DNA of 64,000 bases from Sediminibacillus halophilus (lineage in GTDB: Bacteria > Bacillota > Bacilli > Bacillales > Amphibacillaceae): NCBI RefSeq assembly GCF_900103695.1, contig NZ_FNHF01000002.1, forward strand, positions 124,001-188,000, read 5' to 3'. Both the position numbers and the translations under genes were made by a program. Position 1 is the first letter of the stretch. The number at the start of each line of letters is the position of its first letter. The notes below the pieces were generated by a model, which was not told where the DNA came from, did no database searches, and saw only the letters and a list, made by a program, of their open reading frames with translations. Positions 27,820 to 37,611 of this stretch are shown here, one piece after another.

Positions 27820-28771
27820 ATGAAATGGAAGGTAATATTGCTGCTTCTGTTCAGCGGAATCTTGCTACAAGCCGGGTGCAGTCTCTCTTCTAGTCGTTAT
27901 GACGATAAGGCGGAACATACTATCTATACGACTGTCTATCCCATCGAGTATATCATGGAAAGATTGGCTGGTGACTTCGTGGAGGTGACTACCATTTACC
28001 CTCCCGGCGCCGATGCCCATTCCTATGAGCCCACTGCCAAGACAATGACAGATATCGCAGAAGGGGATGCTTTCGTTTATCTTGGCGAGGAATTGGAGAC
28101 ATTTGCCTCCACTACTGCTGAAGCTTTACAACAAGAGAAGGTACGGCTGATCGGGCTTGCGGGCTATGAAGAGTTGTTTCATAGCGAAAGCACCGATGAT
28201 AGTGATGGCGATCATGCTGAAACAGCCCGCCACGGCCATAACCATGGAAGCCATGATCCCCATGTGTGGCTCGATCCTCAAAGAATGCAGAAAATGGCCA
28301 TTATCTTGGAAGAGCAATTAATGGACATATATCCAGATCGAGAAGCCGTTTTGCAGCAAAATCTTTCTTCATTACAAAAAGATTTAAAAAAGCTGGATCG
28401 ACAATTCACAAAATCGTTGAGTTCCAGCAAGCATAAGGAAATTTTGGTCTCCCATGCCGCATATGGTTATTGGGAAGAACGCTATGGGATTAAGCAGATT
28501 GCCGTCAACGGCATTTCGAACAGCAGTGAACCATCGCAGCAGGATTTAATCAAAAATTATAGAACAGGCGAAGAAGCTAAAAATGGATTATGTAATTTTC
28601 GAGCAGAATGTCCAGGATAAAGTATCCAAAGAAATTCAAAGGGAAATAGACGGAAAGGCTCTGCAAATTCATAATTTAGCTGTCTTGACGGAACAGGATA
28701 TCAACCAAGGGGAAGATTATTTTTCTCTGATGAAACAAAACCTTGAAGTGCTCAAAACAGCTACAGATTAA
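27820..28771 (+). pseudogene. znuA: Zinc-binding lipoprotein ZnuA, split by a one-base frameshift
   Basis: Reading from ATG 27820 gives a zinc SBP: signal peptide with lipobox LLQAGC, TIYTTVYPIEYIMERLAGD, PPGADAHSYEP, a His-rich loop (HGHNHGSHD), DPHVWLDPQRM and LVSHAAYGYW. At the A5 run 28552-28556 the frame breaks and stops at 28620. The +1 frame continues the family sequence without loss (KIIEQAKKLKMDYVIF ... LTEQDINQGEDYFSLM) to a stop at 28771. Removing one A restores a normal 316-residue protein. It could be a true mutation, a phase-variable tract or a sequencing error. The A5 run is short, so slippage cannot be judged from sequence alone. Confidence 0.9.
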
Positions 28772-28794
28772 CCAGCAAAAAGGAGGACGGCTGA

Positions 28795-29550
28795 ATGAAA
28801 AACACGGTAATATCGATGAGAAATGTCGATTTCGACTATGATCAAAAGCCAGCTTTACAACAGATTAATTTTGAGATTCCACAAGGAGCATTCATGGGTC
28901 TGGTTGGTCCGAACGGCGGAGGAAAAACGACCCTGATCAAGCTGATTCTCGGTTTATTAAAACCACAACGCGGATCAATTGAATTGCTTGGTACTCCAAT
29001 CAATAAATTTAAAAACTGGAATAAAATCGGATTTGTTTCCCAAAAGGCCAACACCTTTAACCGAGGGTTTCCTGCTACAGTAGAAGAAGTGGTATCAATG
29101 GGCTTGACTGCCAAAGTCGGTTATCTGCGTTTTTTCTCCCGTAACCATCGGGAGAAAATAAAAGAGGCGGTCGATCAGGTCGGCATGGCCGCTTATCTCC
29201 ATGAGAATATTGGTGATTTATCTGGAGGACAGCAGCAACGCGTATTTATCGCCAGGGCGCTTGTAAGTGATCCAGAACTACTGATTCTCGATGAGCCGAC
29301 TGTCGGGGTGGATACTGAGCATGTGCAGAAATTTTACGAGTTGCTTCACAAACTCAATCACGATAAAAACATTACCCTGTTGCTGGTCACGCATGATATT
29401 GGCACCATGACACGCCATGCGACAAATATTGTATGCTTGAATAAAACCATGCATTTTCATGGGAATCCGGATCAATTTTCTTCTTTATCCGACGCTGAAC
29501 TATCCAACTACTATGGCCATGCCTTAAATTTAGTGTCTCATGAGCATTAA
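28795..29550 (+). CDS. znuC: Zinc ABC transporter ATPase ZnuC
   Basis: A 251-residue ATPase of the metal (Mn/Zn) ABC family. Walker A GPNGGGKTT, signature LSGGQQQR, Walker B LLILDEPTVGVD, switch LLVTHDI. ATG behind AGGAGGAC, 23 bases after the znuA frame end. It powers import with ZnuB; without an intact ZnuA the pair may be idle. Confidence 0.94.
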   Translation: MKNTVISMRNVDFDYDQKPALQQINFEIPQGAFMGLVGPNGGGKTTLIKLILGLLKPQRGSIELLGTPINKFKNWNKIGFVSQKANTFNRGFPATVEEVVSMGLTAKVGYLRFFSRNHREKIKEAVDQVGMAAYLHENIGDLSGGQQQRVFIARALVSDPELLILDEPTVGVDTEHVQKFYELLHKLNHDKNITLLLVTHDIGTMTRHATNIVCLNKTMHFHGNPDQFSSLSDAELSNYYGHALNLVSHEH

Positions 29551-29564
29551 GGAGCGAAACAAAC

Positions 29565-30419
29565 ATGTTAGCTAATTTTTTTCAATACGAATTTTTACAA
29601 AACACTTTATATACTGGACTGTTGATCGGATTAATCGCTCCGCTTCTCGGTTCGTTTATCGTGGTCAGGCGGCTTTCCCTGATTGCCGACGCCCTGTCCC
29701 ATGTAACGCTGGCCGGGATTGCGTTTGGTTTACTGATCGAAAAGAAGTTTGCCGCCGGCATTATAACCCCCTTCTATAGCGGAATGGGATTTTCGGTGAT
29801 TGCCTCCATTTTCATCGAACAGCTGCGCAGTGTCTATAAAGCATATCAAGAACTGGCCATTCCCATCATCCTTTCTGGCGGGGTCGGCTTGAGCGTTGTC
29901 TTCATCTCGCTGGCCGATGGATTCAATACAGATTTATTCAATTACTTATTCGGATCTGTGTCCGCTGTCAGCCGGTCTGATTTATGGACAATCATCGTTA
30001 TTTCCGTGATTGTATTGGCGGTTCTATTTTTATTTTTTAAAGAGCTGTTTATGTTATCATTTGATGAAGAACATGCAGTCGTTTCAGGTATTCATGCAAA
30101 ACGGATTCATTTCTTATTTATTTTGTTGACGGCCCTCGTGATTGCGGCTTCTATCAGGATTGTCGGTGTGTTGCTTGTTTCAGCCTTAATGACGTTGCCG
30201 GTAGCGGCAAGCATCCGGCTTGCTAAAGGATTTAAACAATCCATTATATTGTCAGTTATTTTTGGTGAAATTTCCGTGGTTGCTGGATTGGTTTCCGGCT
30301 ATTATTTTGAAATACCTCCCGGAGGAACAATCGTCATGACATCTATTATCATTCTATTGGCGGCATTAGCCGTGAAACGTCTCCGGATAAATTTCTTTAC
30401 AAGGAGGACGCAGCAATGA
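29565..30419 (+). CDS. znuB: Zinc ABC transporter permease ZnuB
   Basis: A 284-residue ABC-3 family permease with about eight hydrophobic segments and family motifs (LGSFIVVRRLSLIADALSHVTLAG, VVSGIHAKRIHFLF, RIVGVLLVSALMTLPVA). ATG behind AAGGAGCG. It overlaps the following zur gene by four bases (ATGA). Confidence 0.94.
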   Translation: MLANFFQYEFLQNTLYTGLLIGLIAPLLGSFIVVRRLSLIADALSHVTLAGIAFGLLIEKKFAAGIITPFYSGMGFSVIASIFIEQLRSVYKAYQELAIPIILSGGVGLSVVFISLADGFNTDLFNYLFGSVSAVSRSDLWTIIVISVIVLAVLFLFFKELFMLSFDEEHAVVSGIHAKRIHFLFILLTALVIAASIRIVGVLLVSALMTLPVAASIRLAKGFKQSIILSVIFGEISVVAGLVSGYYFEIPPGGTIVMTSIIILLAALAVKRLRINFFTRRTQQ

Positions 30420-30829
30420 ACATGGAAGAAGCATTGGGTATTTTGAAACAGAAGGGTTATAAGTACACCAAGAAAAGAAAAGATATCTTATCTTATTTTG
30501 ACCAGGAAGACGGTTACCGCAGCGCGAAGGATTTATTACATTTCATGGAGCCCGCCTATCCGGGCATCAGCTTTGATACGATTTACCGGAACCTTCATTT
30601 ATTCGACGAATTGGCGATATTGGAATCAACCGAACTGGAAGGGGAAAAACATTTCAGAATCAGTTGTGTTGGTCATCATCATCACCATTTCATCTGCAAA
30701 CAATGCGGAATTACCAAAGAAATCGATACGTGTCCAATGGATAATGTCAAAGGGGAATTGGGCGGCTTCCAAATTGAAGACCACAAATTTGAAATATACG
30801 GCCGTTGTCCGTCATGCCAAGCATCCTGA
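30416..30829 (+). CDS. zur: Zinc uptake regulator Zur (Fur family)
   Basis: A 137-residue Fur-family metal-dependent repressor: N-terminal winged helix (KGYKYTKKRKDILSYF, GISFDTIYRNLHLF), His-rich hinge with HHHHF, then two Cys pairs (CKQCG, CPSC) for structural zinc. Coupled to znuB by a four-base overlap. Genomic context with znuACB and the Zur-like box upstream of znuA favours Zur over Fur or PerR; direct proof is absent. Confidence 0.87.
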   Translation: MNMEEALGILKQKGYKYTKKRKDILSYFDQEDGYRSAKDLLHFMEPAYPGISFDTIYRNLHLFDELAILESTELEGEKHFRISCVGHHHHHFICKQCGITKEIDTCPMDNVKGELGGFQIEDHKFEIYGRCPSCQAS

Positions 30830-30895
30830 CATTAGCGTCAGCAAACAATGGACAAGTCCAAGCTGAATGAATCGCCGAATACCGAACACCTATAT

Positions 30896-30937
30896 AAAAA
30901 GGGCTGTCCATCTTCTTTTGGGACAGCTCCTTTTTAT
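30896..30937 (+). terminator. Terminator of the znu-zur operon
   Basis: AAAAAGGGCTGTCC paired with GGGACAGCTCCTTTTT, T run on the + strand, 66 bases after the zur stop. Confidence 0.88.
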
Positions 30938-31371
30938 TATCATTGGAAATCTGTCAGGTTCACTAGAGTTCCTTTTTGTCTACTTATCACGATTGTACAC
31001 AGTTCCCTCACCTTGAACATCGTTCTAATTTCAATTCTATTACTTTACCTAGCAAAACTCAAAGCAAGGGGTTTTTCGAATTAGTGGATTCTCCATTTTT
31101 CTCATAAAATCTGGCATATCCTTTACATCCATTCCAAGTAGTTATAGTTGTTTATAGAGAAATAGCAGATAAGTGTTGGTGCACATATGGCTTGAATTGT
31201 ATGGGCATTGTATGGGCATGGAATGATGTTGTAGCGGTTAATCTTCATTGCGCATAAAAGTATAGCATATCCATTTAAATAAGCCATGAGTGCAAGTGTG
31301 CATTCATGGCTGCAATGTTTTATTAAATGCGTTTACTTATTTATTACCTGTAATACGAATGAACTATCAAT
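30938..31371. other. Gene-free stretch with one hairpin and a short direct repeat
   Basis: No credible gene. TGTATGGGCAT appears twice at about 31198-31219. A long imperfect hairpin, AGCCATGAGTGCA against TGCATTCATGGCT (about 31284-31313), probably terminates the leftward glutaredoxin gene. Confidence 0.45.
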
Positions 31372-31641
31372 TCAATGTTTTATAGTACGGTCAATTTCTT
31401 CCTTATTATTGGTAAAACCTGTATAAATAATATTTTTCTTTTTGCCGATAAGTCCTTCTTGTTCAATCACGATCGTTGGCACTAGGTTTGTACCGGCTGC
31501 TGACTGTAACTGTCTTTGTTTTTCTTCGGATTCGGTAATATCGACTTCTACGTACGGTACCTGGTCCTTCGACAAAAATTCTTTTAGCGACTGGCTTTCC
31601 TGGCAAGCTGCTTTCGTATAAATCTTGACCACTTGTTTCAC
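31372..31641 (-). CDS. Glutaredoxin-like protein with a CxxS site
   Basis: An 89-residue glutaredoxin/thioredoxin-fold protein: KIYTKAACQESQSLKEFLS carries CQES instead of CPYC, so a monothiol-type chemistry is likely; the cis-Pro segment is LVPTIVIEQEG. GTG start behind AAGGAGACGATAAAG. It stands alone between two gene-free stretches; partner unknown. Confidence 0.8.
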   Translation of the reverse strand: MKQVVKIYTKAACQESQSLKEFLSKDQVPYVEVDITESEEKQRQLQSAAGTNLVPTIVIEQEGLIGKKKNIIYTGFTNNKEEIDRTIKH

Positions 31642-32020
31642 CTTTATCGTCTCCTTTAACCAGTTAAATTTGCCTGGTAGAGGGCCAGGTCCCCTTCCTT
31701 CAGATACTGAGCCAACTACTTTTTTGTTGATTTGTTACCCGATTCCCAGTCTGGTTTTTCTTGAAACCGGTTACGGTTAAATTCTTTCGAAAGAACTACT
31801 TTCAGCGAATTAAGCGTGATTGATTACCTATTCCAATGGTTTAAAGCTGTACCTCTATCTCCCCTCCCCCATTTTATTCCTCCACGTCTTTTTGCATGCA
31901 CAGTAATTTATAATATCGTCGTCCTGTTCCCCTTTTTCGTATGGTATCGAGATTTCTTTTTTTATTGATGGAACTGTTTATATGTTCGTTGACGTACTCT
32001 TGTTACAGGAAACGGTCTAC
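31642..32020. other. Gene-free stretch
   Basis: About 380 bases with scattered stops in all frames. The first part contains the glutaredoxin upstream region; nothing else recognised. Confidence 0.4.
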
Positions 32021-32077
32021 ACAAAAAAACATCGTCTTTTCATGAGATGGGCGCTCCTTCAACTGAAAAGACGATGT
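32021..32077 (-). terminator. Terminator of the VLRF1-like gene
   Basis: Perfect 14-bp stem (32029-32042 with 32064-32077), 21-base loop, then seven T on the minus strand, about 60 bases past the stop. Confidence 0.85.
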
Positions 32078-32139
32078 ATATTCATTATTGATTACATTTT
32101 TACTTTACTATTGAAAATATTGATCTTTATCAATAACCA

Positions 32140-32943
32140 CTAGGCTACGACTTTATCAATCACTTTCATTTCTTCATGATCAAGCATATTCTTTGCTTCT
32201 ACTTGATATATTTCCTTATTCATATAGGATTCGATATCTTTTGCCTCTTCTTTTTCCCCTACCAGGTAAATGCGGTCCCATTGGTTGTCTTTGGCGAGCT
32301 TATCCAGCTTTGGTGCCAACCCTTTATACCACCGCTGCTGGTTCGCATTCACCCTTGCATTAAAGCTATCTCGGCTCGGATCCTTACCGCCTTTTCCCAT
32401 CGACATTGGCCGTTTTTGTTCGGCTGTATATTCACGCCAGTCCTCTGTATCAAGATCCAATTCATAATGTTTCGTTTCCAGGATCGTGCCTAATTCAGCT
32501 TCAATTACCTTTACTTGGTTCTGTTGAACAAGAATGATGCCCGATTTCGGAAAAGTATTCCATAATTCTTTCAGTTGATCAATAACCGGAGCATCTTCCC
32601 AATGGAACTCCGTTTGTATCCGCATCTGTAATCGCTCAGCAAACCATACTTGTTCATCCGCAGAAGCGAACAAAACAATGCCTTTTTTTAGTGCCTGTTC
32701 ATTCCCCTGGACAAAGCGTTCCACTTTTTCACGAACTGCTTGAAAATTTTCCAACTCTTGTTTGTCTCCACTTTCTTTCAGATAACTTTCAAAATGACTA
32801 AGTCCATTTTTTAAATGAATCTTCCATTCTCCACCTTGTTGCTCCGGGTCAGAAGGGTCTGTATTTAGATACATGGAGAGCACTCTGTTCGGACGTTGTA
32901 ATTGAACATTTTCCAATTGCTTCAGCTGATTATCGAAATTCAT
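32140..32943 (-). CDS. VLRF1-type aeRF1-related protein (bacterial release-factor-like family)
   Basis: A 267-residue protein resembling the VLRF1 family of archaeo-eukaryotic release-factor-like proteins of Bacillaceae: N-terminal PNRVLSMYLNTDPSDPEQQG, central basic loop (MSMGKGGKDPSRDSF) where release factors carry their catalytic loop, and a C-terminal L7Ae-like half (DRIYLVGEKEEAKDI). The family is proposed to act on ribosomes or peptidyl-tRNA; no function is proven here. ATG 32943 with AAGGAG nine bases upstream. Confidence 0.75.
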   Translation of the reverse strand: MNFDNQLKQLENVQLQRPNRVLSMYLNTDPSDPEQQGGEWKIHLKNGLSHFESYLKESGDKQELENFQAVREKVERFVQGNEQALKKGIVLFASADEQVWFAERLQMRIQTEFHWEDAPVIDQLKELWNTFPKSGIILVQQNQVKVIEAELGTILETKHYELDLDTEDWREYTAEQKRPMSMGKGGKDPSRDSFNARVNANQQRWYKGLAPKLDKLAKDNQWDRIYLVGEKEEAKDIESYMNKEIYQVEAKNMLDHEEMKVIDKVVA

Positions 32944-33135
32944 CAAGGCTCACTCCTTTAGAAGTGTTTTCCATTTATATAAAGTGTGTATCCCTTCAAG
33001 CAATAATTAAAACCTGTTTCGATAAGTGGCCAAAGCGGTTATGATGGAAGGGAAGATACCGAAGGCAATGTATTTTTACGTTCTGTTGGAAACATGATAA
33101 ACTTATAACCTAATCCCCAGAAAGAGAAGGATTAT

Positions 33136-33600
33136 ATGGCCAAAAAAGTAAAAGCACAGATACTTCAATTCAGTTTTATCGGTCTGGCCAACGCCGTAAT
33201 CGACATCGGCGTCTTAAATCTCCTGTTATGGATATGGCCGACAGAAGAAACGCGCATGCTGTTTATCTTGAACACCGTTGCGTATTTTCTAGCGATATCA
33301 AATTCCTATATATGGAATGTAAAATACACGTTCAGTCATCATGCCCGTGTCAGTACCAAGGAAATTGGTTTATTTACATTACAAGCGATAGTCGCCTGGG
33401 TCATCAATAACGTTGTTTTTATCGGATTGAGCAAGTTACTACTCCAGTTTACCGCCCTGCCACTGTCGAGCTTTTTCGTACACAATATCGCAAAAGGAGC
33501 AGCAATGTTCCTCTCATTCTCTACCAGTTTTCTTTTGATGAAGTTTATCGTTTTCAGAAAGAAAAAAATTAAAAAAGTCATAAAAAAAGATAAGAGCTGA
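33136..33600 (+). CDS. GtrA-family membrane protein
   Basis: A 154-residue protein with four membrane segments and the GtrA pattern (QFSFIGLANAVIDIGVLNLLL; NSYIWNVKYTFS). GtrA proteins are thought to help flip or transfer polyprenyl-linked sugars across the membrane; the partner glycosyltransferase is not adjacent. The C-terminus is very Lys-rich and its last codons form part of the terminator stem. Confidence 0.9.
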   Translation: MAKKVKAQILQFSFIGLANAVIDIGVLNLLLWIWPTEETRMLFILNTVAYFLAISNSYIWNVKYTFSHHARVSTKEIGLFTLQAIVAWVINNVVFIGLSKLLLQFTALPLSSFFVHNIAKGAAMFLSFSTSFLLMKFIVFRKKKIKKVIKKDKS

Positions 33601-33620
33601 TATCTGCTCTTATCTTTTTT
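33582..33620. terminator. Bidirectional terminator between gtrA-like and uspA-like
   Basis: Perfect 15-bp stem AAAAAAGATAAGAGC/GCTCTTATCTTTTTT around an eight-base loop; contains the gtrA-like stop. Confidence 0.88.
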
Positions 33621-33627
33621 AAGTTAA

Positions 33628-34047
33628 CTACTTTACAATCATAACCGGACAATTTGCCCGTTTTGCCACTTTATGACTGACACTACCCAACACCATTTCC
33701 TGCAACGAATTCAATCCACGGCTGCCAATCACACAAACGTCAAACACTTTTTCATTCGCATATTTTACAATGCTCGGGCCAGGATCTCCATGAAGAATGT
33801 TGATCTCATAACGCACGCCGGCATGTTTTAACTTTTGCTCCGTAAATGCGAGCTTTTCTTTCCGTTTAAAGTCAATATCAACTGCATTCCAATTTTGCAA
33901 AACGTCTGCTTTTGATTTATCCCCATCAACAACATATACCACTTCAATGAAAGCGTTTGAATTATTTTGAGCTAAAAGTAACGCCTTTTCTACTGCTCTG
34001 ATAGCATGTTCAGAGCCATCTGAGGCTAATAATATTTTATTAAACAT
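33628..34047 (-). CDS. Universal stress protein (UspA family)
   Basis: A 139-residue UspA domain. The start MFNKILLASDGSEHAIRA and the nucleotide-binding motif GSRGLNSLQEMVLGSVSHKV (G-x2-G-x9-GS) indicate the ATP-binding type. ATG behind GGAGGACGTGGA. It lies upstream of nothing in the same unit; the SulP gene on the same strand precedes it but has its own terminator. Confidence 0.93.
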   Translation of the reverse strand: MFNKILLASDGSEHAIRAVEKALLLAQNNSNAFIEVVYVVDGDKSKADVLQNWNAVDIDFKRKEKLAFTEQKLKHAGVRYEINILHGDPGPSIVKYANEKVFDVCVIGSRGLNSLQEMVLGSVSHKVAKRANCPVMIVK

Positions 34048-34126
34048 TCCACGTCCTCCAGAAAATTAAAATTCTTTTCTTAATTATAACAAACATTCCT
34101 TCTTGTTAAAGATACATTTTTTGTCC

Positions 34127-34168
34127 AAAAGAAATACGGGCAGGAGCTTTGTTTCGCATCCTGCCCGT
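34127..34168 (-). terminator. Terminator of the SulP gene
   Basis: Perfect 10-bp stem ACGGGCAGGA/TCCTGCCCGT followed on the minus strand by ATTTCTTTT, eight bases past the stop. Confidence 0.75.
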
Positions 34169-34175
34169 GCATTTA

Positions 34176-35648
34176 TCAATGGTTTGCCGCTTTTGCGTCG
34201 GGTTTATTATAAACCGCACGCTTCTCGACCAACACGGAACTCTCATGATTCAAACCGATAACATTCACTTTTGTTCCATTATCCTGGTACTTCATAACAA
34301 TTTTGTCAATTGCACCTACAGCTGAATCGTCCCATAAATGTGCTGCCTTTAAATCGATATCAATTTCCTCACATGCTTCTTTATAATCAAACGAAGCTAC
34401 AAAGTCATTGACCGATGCAAAAAACAATTGTCCGGTTACCACATATACTTTCTTACGGCCTGCCTCCAGCTGTAAACTATGGACATGGACCTTGGAAATC
34501 TTGGCGGCAAAGAAGATGGCGCTCAACAATACACCAACCAGGACACCGATAGATAAATTGTGGGTCATTACAACGGTTGCCACCGTGACAACCATTACGA
34601 CTGCGTCCGTTTTCGGCATCAAGTGTAAATGACGAAGTGAAGACCAATCGAAGGTACCGACCGAAACCATTATCATGACCCCAACTAGGGCAGCCATCGG
34701 GATTTGTACCAATAAATCATTGAAAACCATAATCAGAATCATGAGGAAAACACCTGCTGTTAAAGTCGATAATCGTCCCCTGCCTCCCGACTTCACATTA
34801 ATAACCGATTGTCCGATCATCGCACAACCCGCCATACCACCAAAGAATCCGGCAACGACATTGGCAATACCCTGTCCTTTGGTTTCTTTATTCTTGTCAC
34901 TCTCTGTATCCGTCATATCGTCGACAATTTGGGCAGTCAACAGGGATTCAAGCAAACCGACTACAGCCAGAGCCAATGAGTAAGGGAAGATAATCATTAA
35001 TGTTTCCAAATTGAGCGGGATATCCGGCAACAAAAATAATGGTAGTGCCTGGGTAAGCTCTCCCATATCACCGACGGTCCGGACTTCGCTTCCCGTAAAG
35101 ACTGCTATGAGGGTAATGACAATAATTGCGACGAGAGGAGCCGGTACCGCTTTGGTGAAGCGCGGAAGAATATAAATAATGGCTAAAGCACCTGCCACCA
35201 TCGCGTACATGGGCCAAGATTCGCCAACAAAATGCTGTAATTGAGAAGTGAAAATCAAAATGGCCAGCGCGTTTACAAAACCAATCATTACCGATCTAGG
35301 CACAAATTTCATAAACCTGGCTAGTTTGAATATTCCCATCACAATCTGGATAACTCCGGTTAATATCGTAGCAGCCAATAAATACTGCAATCCGTGATCG
35401 GCAACCAAGGTAACCATAAGCAATGCCATAGCCCCTGTGGCTGCGGAAATCATTCCTGGTCTGCCGCCGACAAAAGCAATTACGACAGCAATACAAAAGG
35501 AAGCATATAAACCGACCATTGGGTCGACACCGGCAATAATCGAAAAAGCAATTGCTTCCGGAATTAATGCCAAGGCTACGACCATGCCAGCTAATACGTC
35601 TCCCTTGATATTGCCAAACCAACTCTGTTTAATCATAGTTAGGTTCAA
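34176..35648 (-). CDS. SulP-family anion transporter with STAS domain
   Basis: A 490-residue secondary transporter with about 10-12 membrane segments and the SulP signature ([41 protein letters not shown]). A shortened C-terminal STAS domain (about 410-485) is present. Substrates in the family are sulfate, bicarbonate and other anions; the choice cannot be made here. TTG at 35648 chosen since AAAGAGG is seven bases upstream; ATG at 35636 is the alternative. Confidence 0.9.
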   Translation of the reverse strand: MNLTMIKQSWFGNIKGDVLAGMVVALALIPEAIAFSIIAGVDPMVGLYASFCIAVVIAFVGGRPGMISAATGAMALLMVTLVADHGLQYLLAATILTGVIQIVMGIFKLARFMKFVPRSVMIGFVNALAILIFTSQLQHFVGESWPMYAMVAGALAIIYILPRFTKAVPAPLVAIIVITLIAVFTGSEVRTVGDMGELTQALPLFLLPDIPLNLETLMIIFPYSLALAVVGLLESLLTAQIVDDMTDTESDKNKETKGQGIANVVAGFFGGMAGCAMIGQSVINVKSGGRGRLSTLTAGVFLMILIMVFNDLLVQIPMAALVGVMIMVSVGTFDWSSLRHLHLMPKTDAVVMVVTVATVVMTHNLSIGVLVGVLLSAIFFAAKISKVHVHSLQLEAGRKKVYVVTGQLFFASVNDFVASFDYKEACEEIDIDLKAAHLWDDSAVGAIDKIVMKYQDNGTKVNVIGLNHESSVLVEKRAVYNKPDAKAANH

Positions 35649-35912
35649 CACGACACCTCTTTCTTTTCTATTTATAACTTTCTGCACGAAAGTAAGTCCG
35701 CTCAAAACAAAGTGAATCTTACCACATCAGCATGAAATAGACAAACCCGCATGTAAACGTAAGTCATAGTATTTTCTCTTTCATTTTCTTCTTTTAGCTT
35801 GTCTTTTCGGCATAGTTTGGACAAGACATTTTTTTAACTTCTGCCAATAATTTTTATCAATCCGTACAGAATAAGCATGAACACATATTTTGGCTATAAA
35901 GGAGAGAATACC

Positions 35913-36389
35913 ATGGAACATGTAAGAGCACTAGTCATCAAATTCGCAGTTACCGGGATTGTCCTTTACTCGATTCTAGGCATTTTTTATACAGCAACTG
36001 CAGGAGATATCTTTATCATCACTCTGCTTGTAACCGGAGTTGCCTACTTGCTTGGAGATCTATTTATCCTGCCGCGTTTTGGCAATTTGACTGCTTCCAT
36101 AGCAGACTTCGGCCTAGCGTTTGCTGCAGTCTGGATATTAAGCGCCTTCTTTATCGGGACCGACGTAGCCGTAGTCAATGCAGCGCTGTTTTCTGCCTTG
36201 TTCATTGCAGCGGCTGAGGTCATTTTCCATATGTACATGCAGAACAGGGTACTGGATGATGAACCGGATTATGAGGAAGCAAACAGACAAACAACTGCTC
36301 GCCTGCAAACAGAATTTGCAGAAGAAAATGAAGGACAGGATATTATCGAGTTGAAGGATGGTAAAACAGAAGAAAAAAAGGACGAATAA
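35913..36389 (+). CDS. YndM-like (DUF2512) membrane protein
   Basis: A 158-residue protein with four membrane segments (VLYSILGIFY; LVTGVAYLLGDLFILPRFG; FAAVWILSAFFIG; ALFIAAAEVIFHMYM) and a long acidic C-terminal tail. This matches the YndM/DUF2512 family of Bacillaceae. ATG 35913 with AAAGGAGAG upstream. Function unknown. Confidence 0.8.
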   Translation: MEHVRALVIKFAVTGIVLYSILGIFYTATAGDIFIITLLVTGVAYLLGDLFILPRFGNLTASIADFGLAFAAVWILSAFFIGTDVAVVNAALFSALFIAAAEVIFHMYMQNRVLDDEPDYEEANRQTTARLQTEFAEENEGQDIIELKDGKTEEKKDE

Positions 36390-36461
36390 CCGGCCGCCCA
36401 TGCCAATCTTTCAAGTAGAGCACTGGACAGGCTGGCCGATTGAAACGGGAACATAAGAAAA

Positions 36462-37394
36462 CTATGAATTGTCGGGAAGCTTGCTGGCTTCTTCTGCAAG
36501 AAGCAGTCCAATCGACTGATTTTGTTTCCATATTGCAGGATAATGTTCGACAGGAACTGGCCGGGGACCAACATATGGAGAAATTTCAGGGGTGAACGCC
36601 GGTCTTCTCATCTCTGTTAAAAACCAATCTGTGTATCCACCCCCACTTGGATCGGGACCTGGGTCAACCAGACGATAACTGGTTTTTTCGCTTATCCTTT
36701 TCGCAATTTCACGGCTAATACCCAGCAGCTTCCCATCAATTTTATACTTCCAGTAAATTTCTTCTCCTGATGAGTGGTAAGCAGCAGCGATATGGAAGCA
36801 ATGTTTTTTTGTGAATTGATAAACAGCCTTTGCTTCCGGCTCGCTTAGTGGATAAGGACCTTTATAATTCATCGGACCTGGAGTTTCGACAGAAGGGTTG
36901 ATTGTTTCCCATCCTGCCGGATATTGGCGGTTAAGATCTACCCCTCTTATGTTTGCCTTCCATCCAGAAAAGTCAGTTTTGTTATCATTGAGCTGTAAAA
37001 CGGCGTCTGGATGCTGGGCAGCTTCCGCTCCCTTTTGTACAAGGTTGACGCCATCAGGATTGACCATTGGAATAAACCAAATAGAGGTCCGGTTGAGAAG
37101 ATCAGGTACCTCAAATCCAGAGTAGTTTTCTTTTTTATACCAAGCCATAGTGTAAGCCTCCACCATTTGCATCAATAAATAGGAGGTCAGCCATTCCCTC
37201 GCATGATGCGATCCGTTTAAAAGAACCTTTATCCTTCCTGTTCCCACTTTTAAAGCATAGAGAGGTCTGCCTTCTACGGATTCACCGATTACTTTTGCTT
37301 GAAGGATGTCCGGATAACCTTTTTCCAACTCTTGAATATCCGCTTCCATTTTCTCAAACGTATAGGGGGAATCATTCGTAATCAAATGCGTCAT
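36462..37394 (-). CDS. M14-family zinc carboxypeptidase (gamma-D-glutamyl-diamino acid endopeptidase I-like)
   Basis: A 310-residue metallopeptidase with the M14 zinc site: His-x-x-Glu in GSHHAREWL, the distal His in AAAYHSSGEE, and catalytic Glu in FTPEISPY; substrate Arg in DLNRQYPAGW. It has no signal peptide. Resembles ENP1-type enzymes that cut gamma-D-Glu-diaminopimelate bonds in spore or cell-wall peptides, which suits a sporulation or recycling role. ATG behind GAGGAGAG. Confidence 0.9.
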   Translation of the reverse strand: MTHLITNDSPYTFEKMEADIQELEKGYPDILQAKVIGESVEGRPLYALKVGTGRIKVLLNGSHHAREWLTSYLLMQMVEAYTMAWYKKENYSGFEVPDLLNRTSIWFIPMVNPDGVNLVQKGAEAAQHPDAVLQLNDNKTDFSGWKANIRGVDLNRQYPAGWETINPSVETPGPMNYKGPYPLSEPEAKAVYQFTKKHCFHIAAAYHSSGEEIYWKYKIDGKLLGISREIAKRISEKTSYRLVDPGPDPSGGGYTDWFLTEMRRPAFTPEISPYVGPRPVPVEHYPAIWKQNQSIGLLLAEEASKLPDNS

Positions 37395-37504
37395 AGAAAT
37401 GCTCTCCTCGATTCATTGGTTTCTGAGAAAGTGAGTGCGATCCAGGATGGAATGATTTGCATCCCATTTGTAAAGTGGTACTATATATATATTAACAAAT
37501 GGAT

Positions 37505-37585
37505 CGATAGGTGATGGAGTTCACCTTTAACCGCCGACAGGCTGATGACTCCTGCCAGTAAACGTTCTGGCAGGAGTCATTTTTA
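37505..37585 (+). ncRNA. Fluoride (crcB) riboswitch with terminator
   Basis: ATAGGTGATGGAGTTCACC, then TAACCGCC-GACA-GGCTGATGACTCCT matches the crcB motif aptamer. The aptamer 3' strand is shared with a terminator stem ACTCCTGCCAG/CTGGCAGGAGT (37548-37558 with 37567-37577) followed by T5. Fluoride binding would prevent termination and turn on the two fluC genes. Confidence 0.94.
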
Positions 37586-37611
37586 TATTGGAAAATACTG
37601 GAGGTTTTTAT

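Noticed and set aside
30848-31084. A 78-codon rightward ORF after zur
   Set aside because: It passes through the terminator hairpin of the znu operon.
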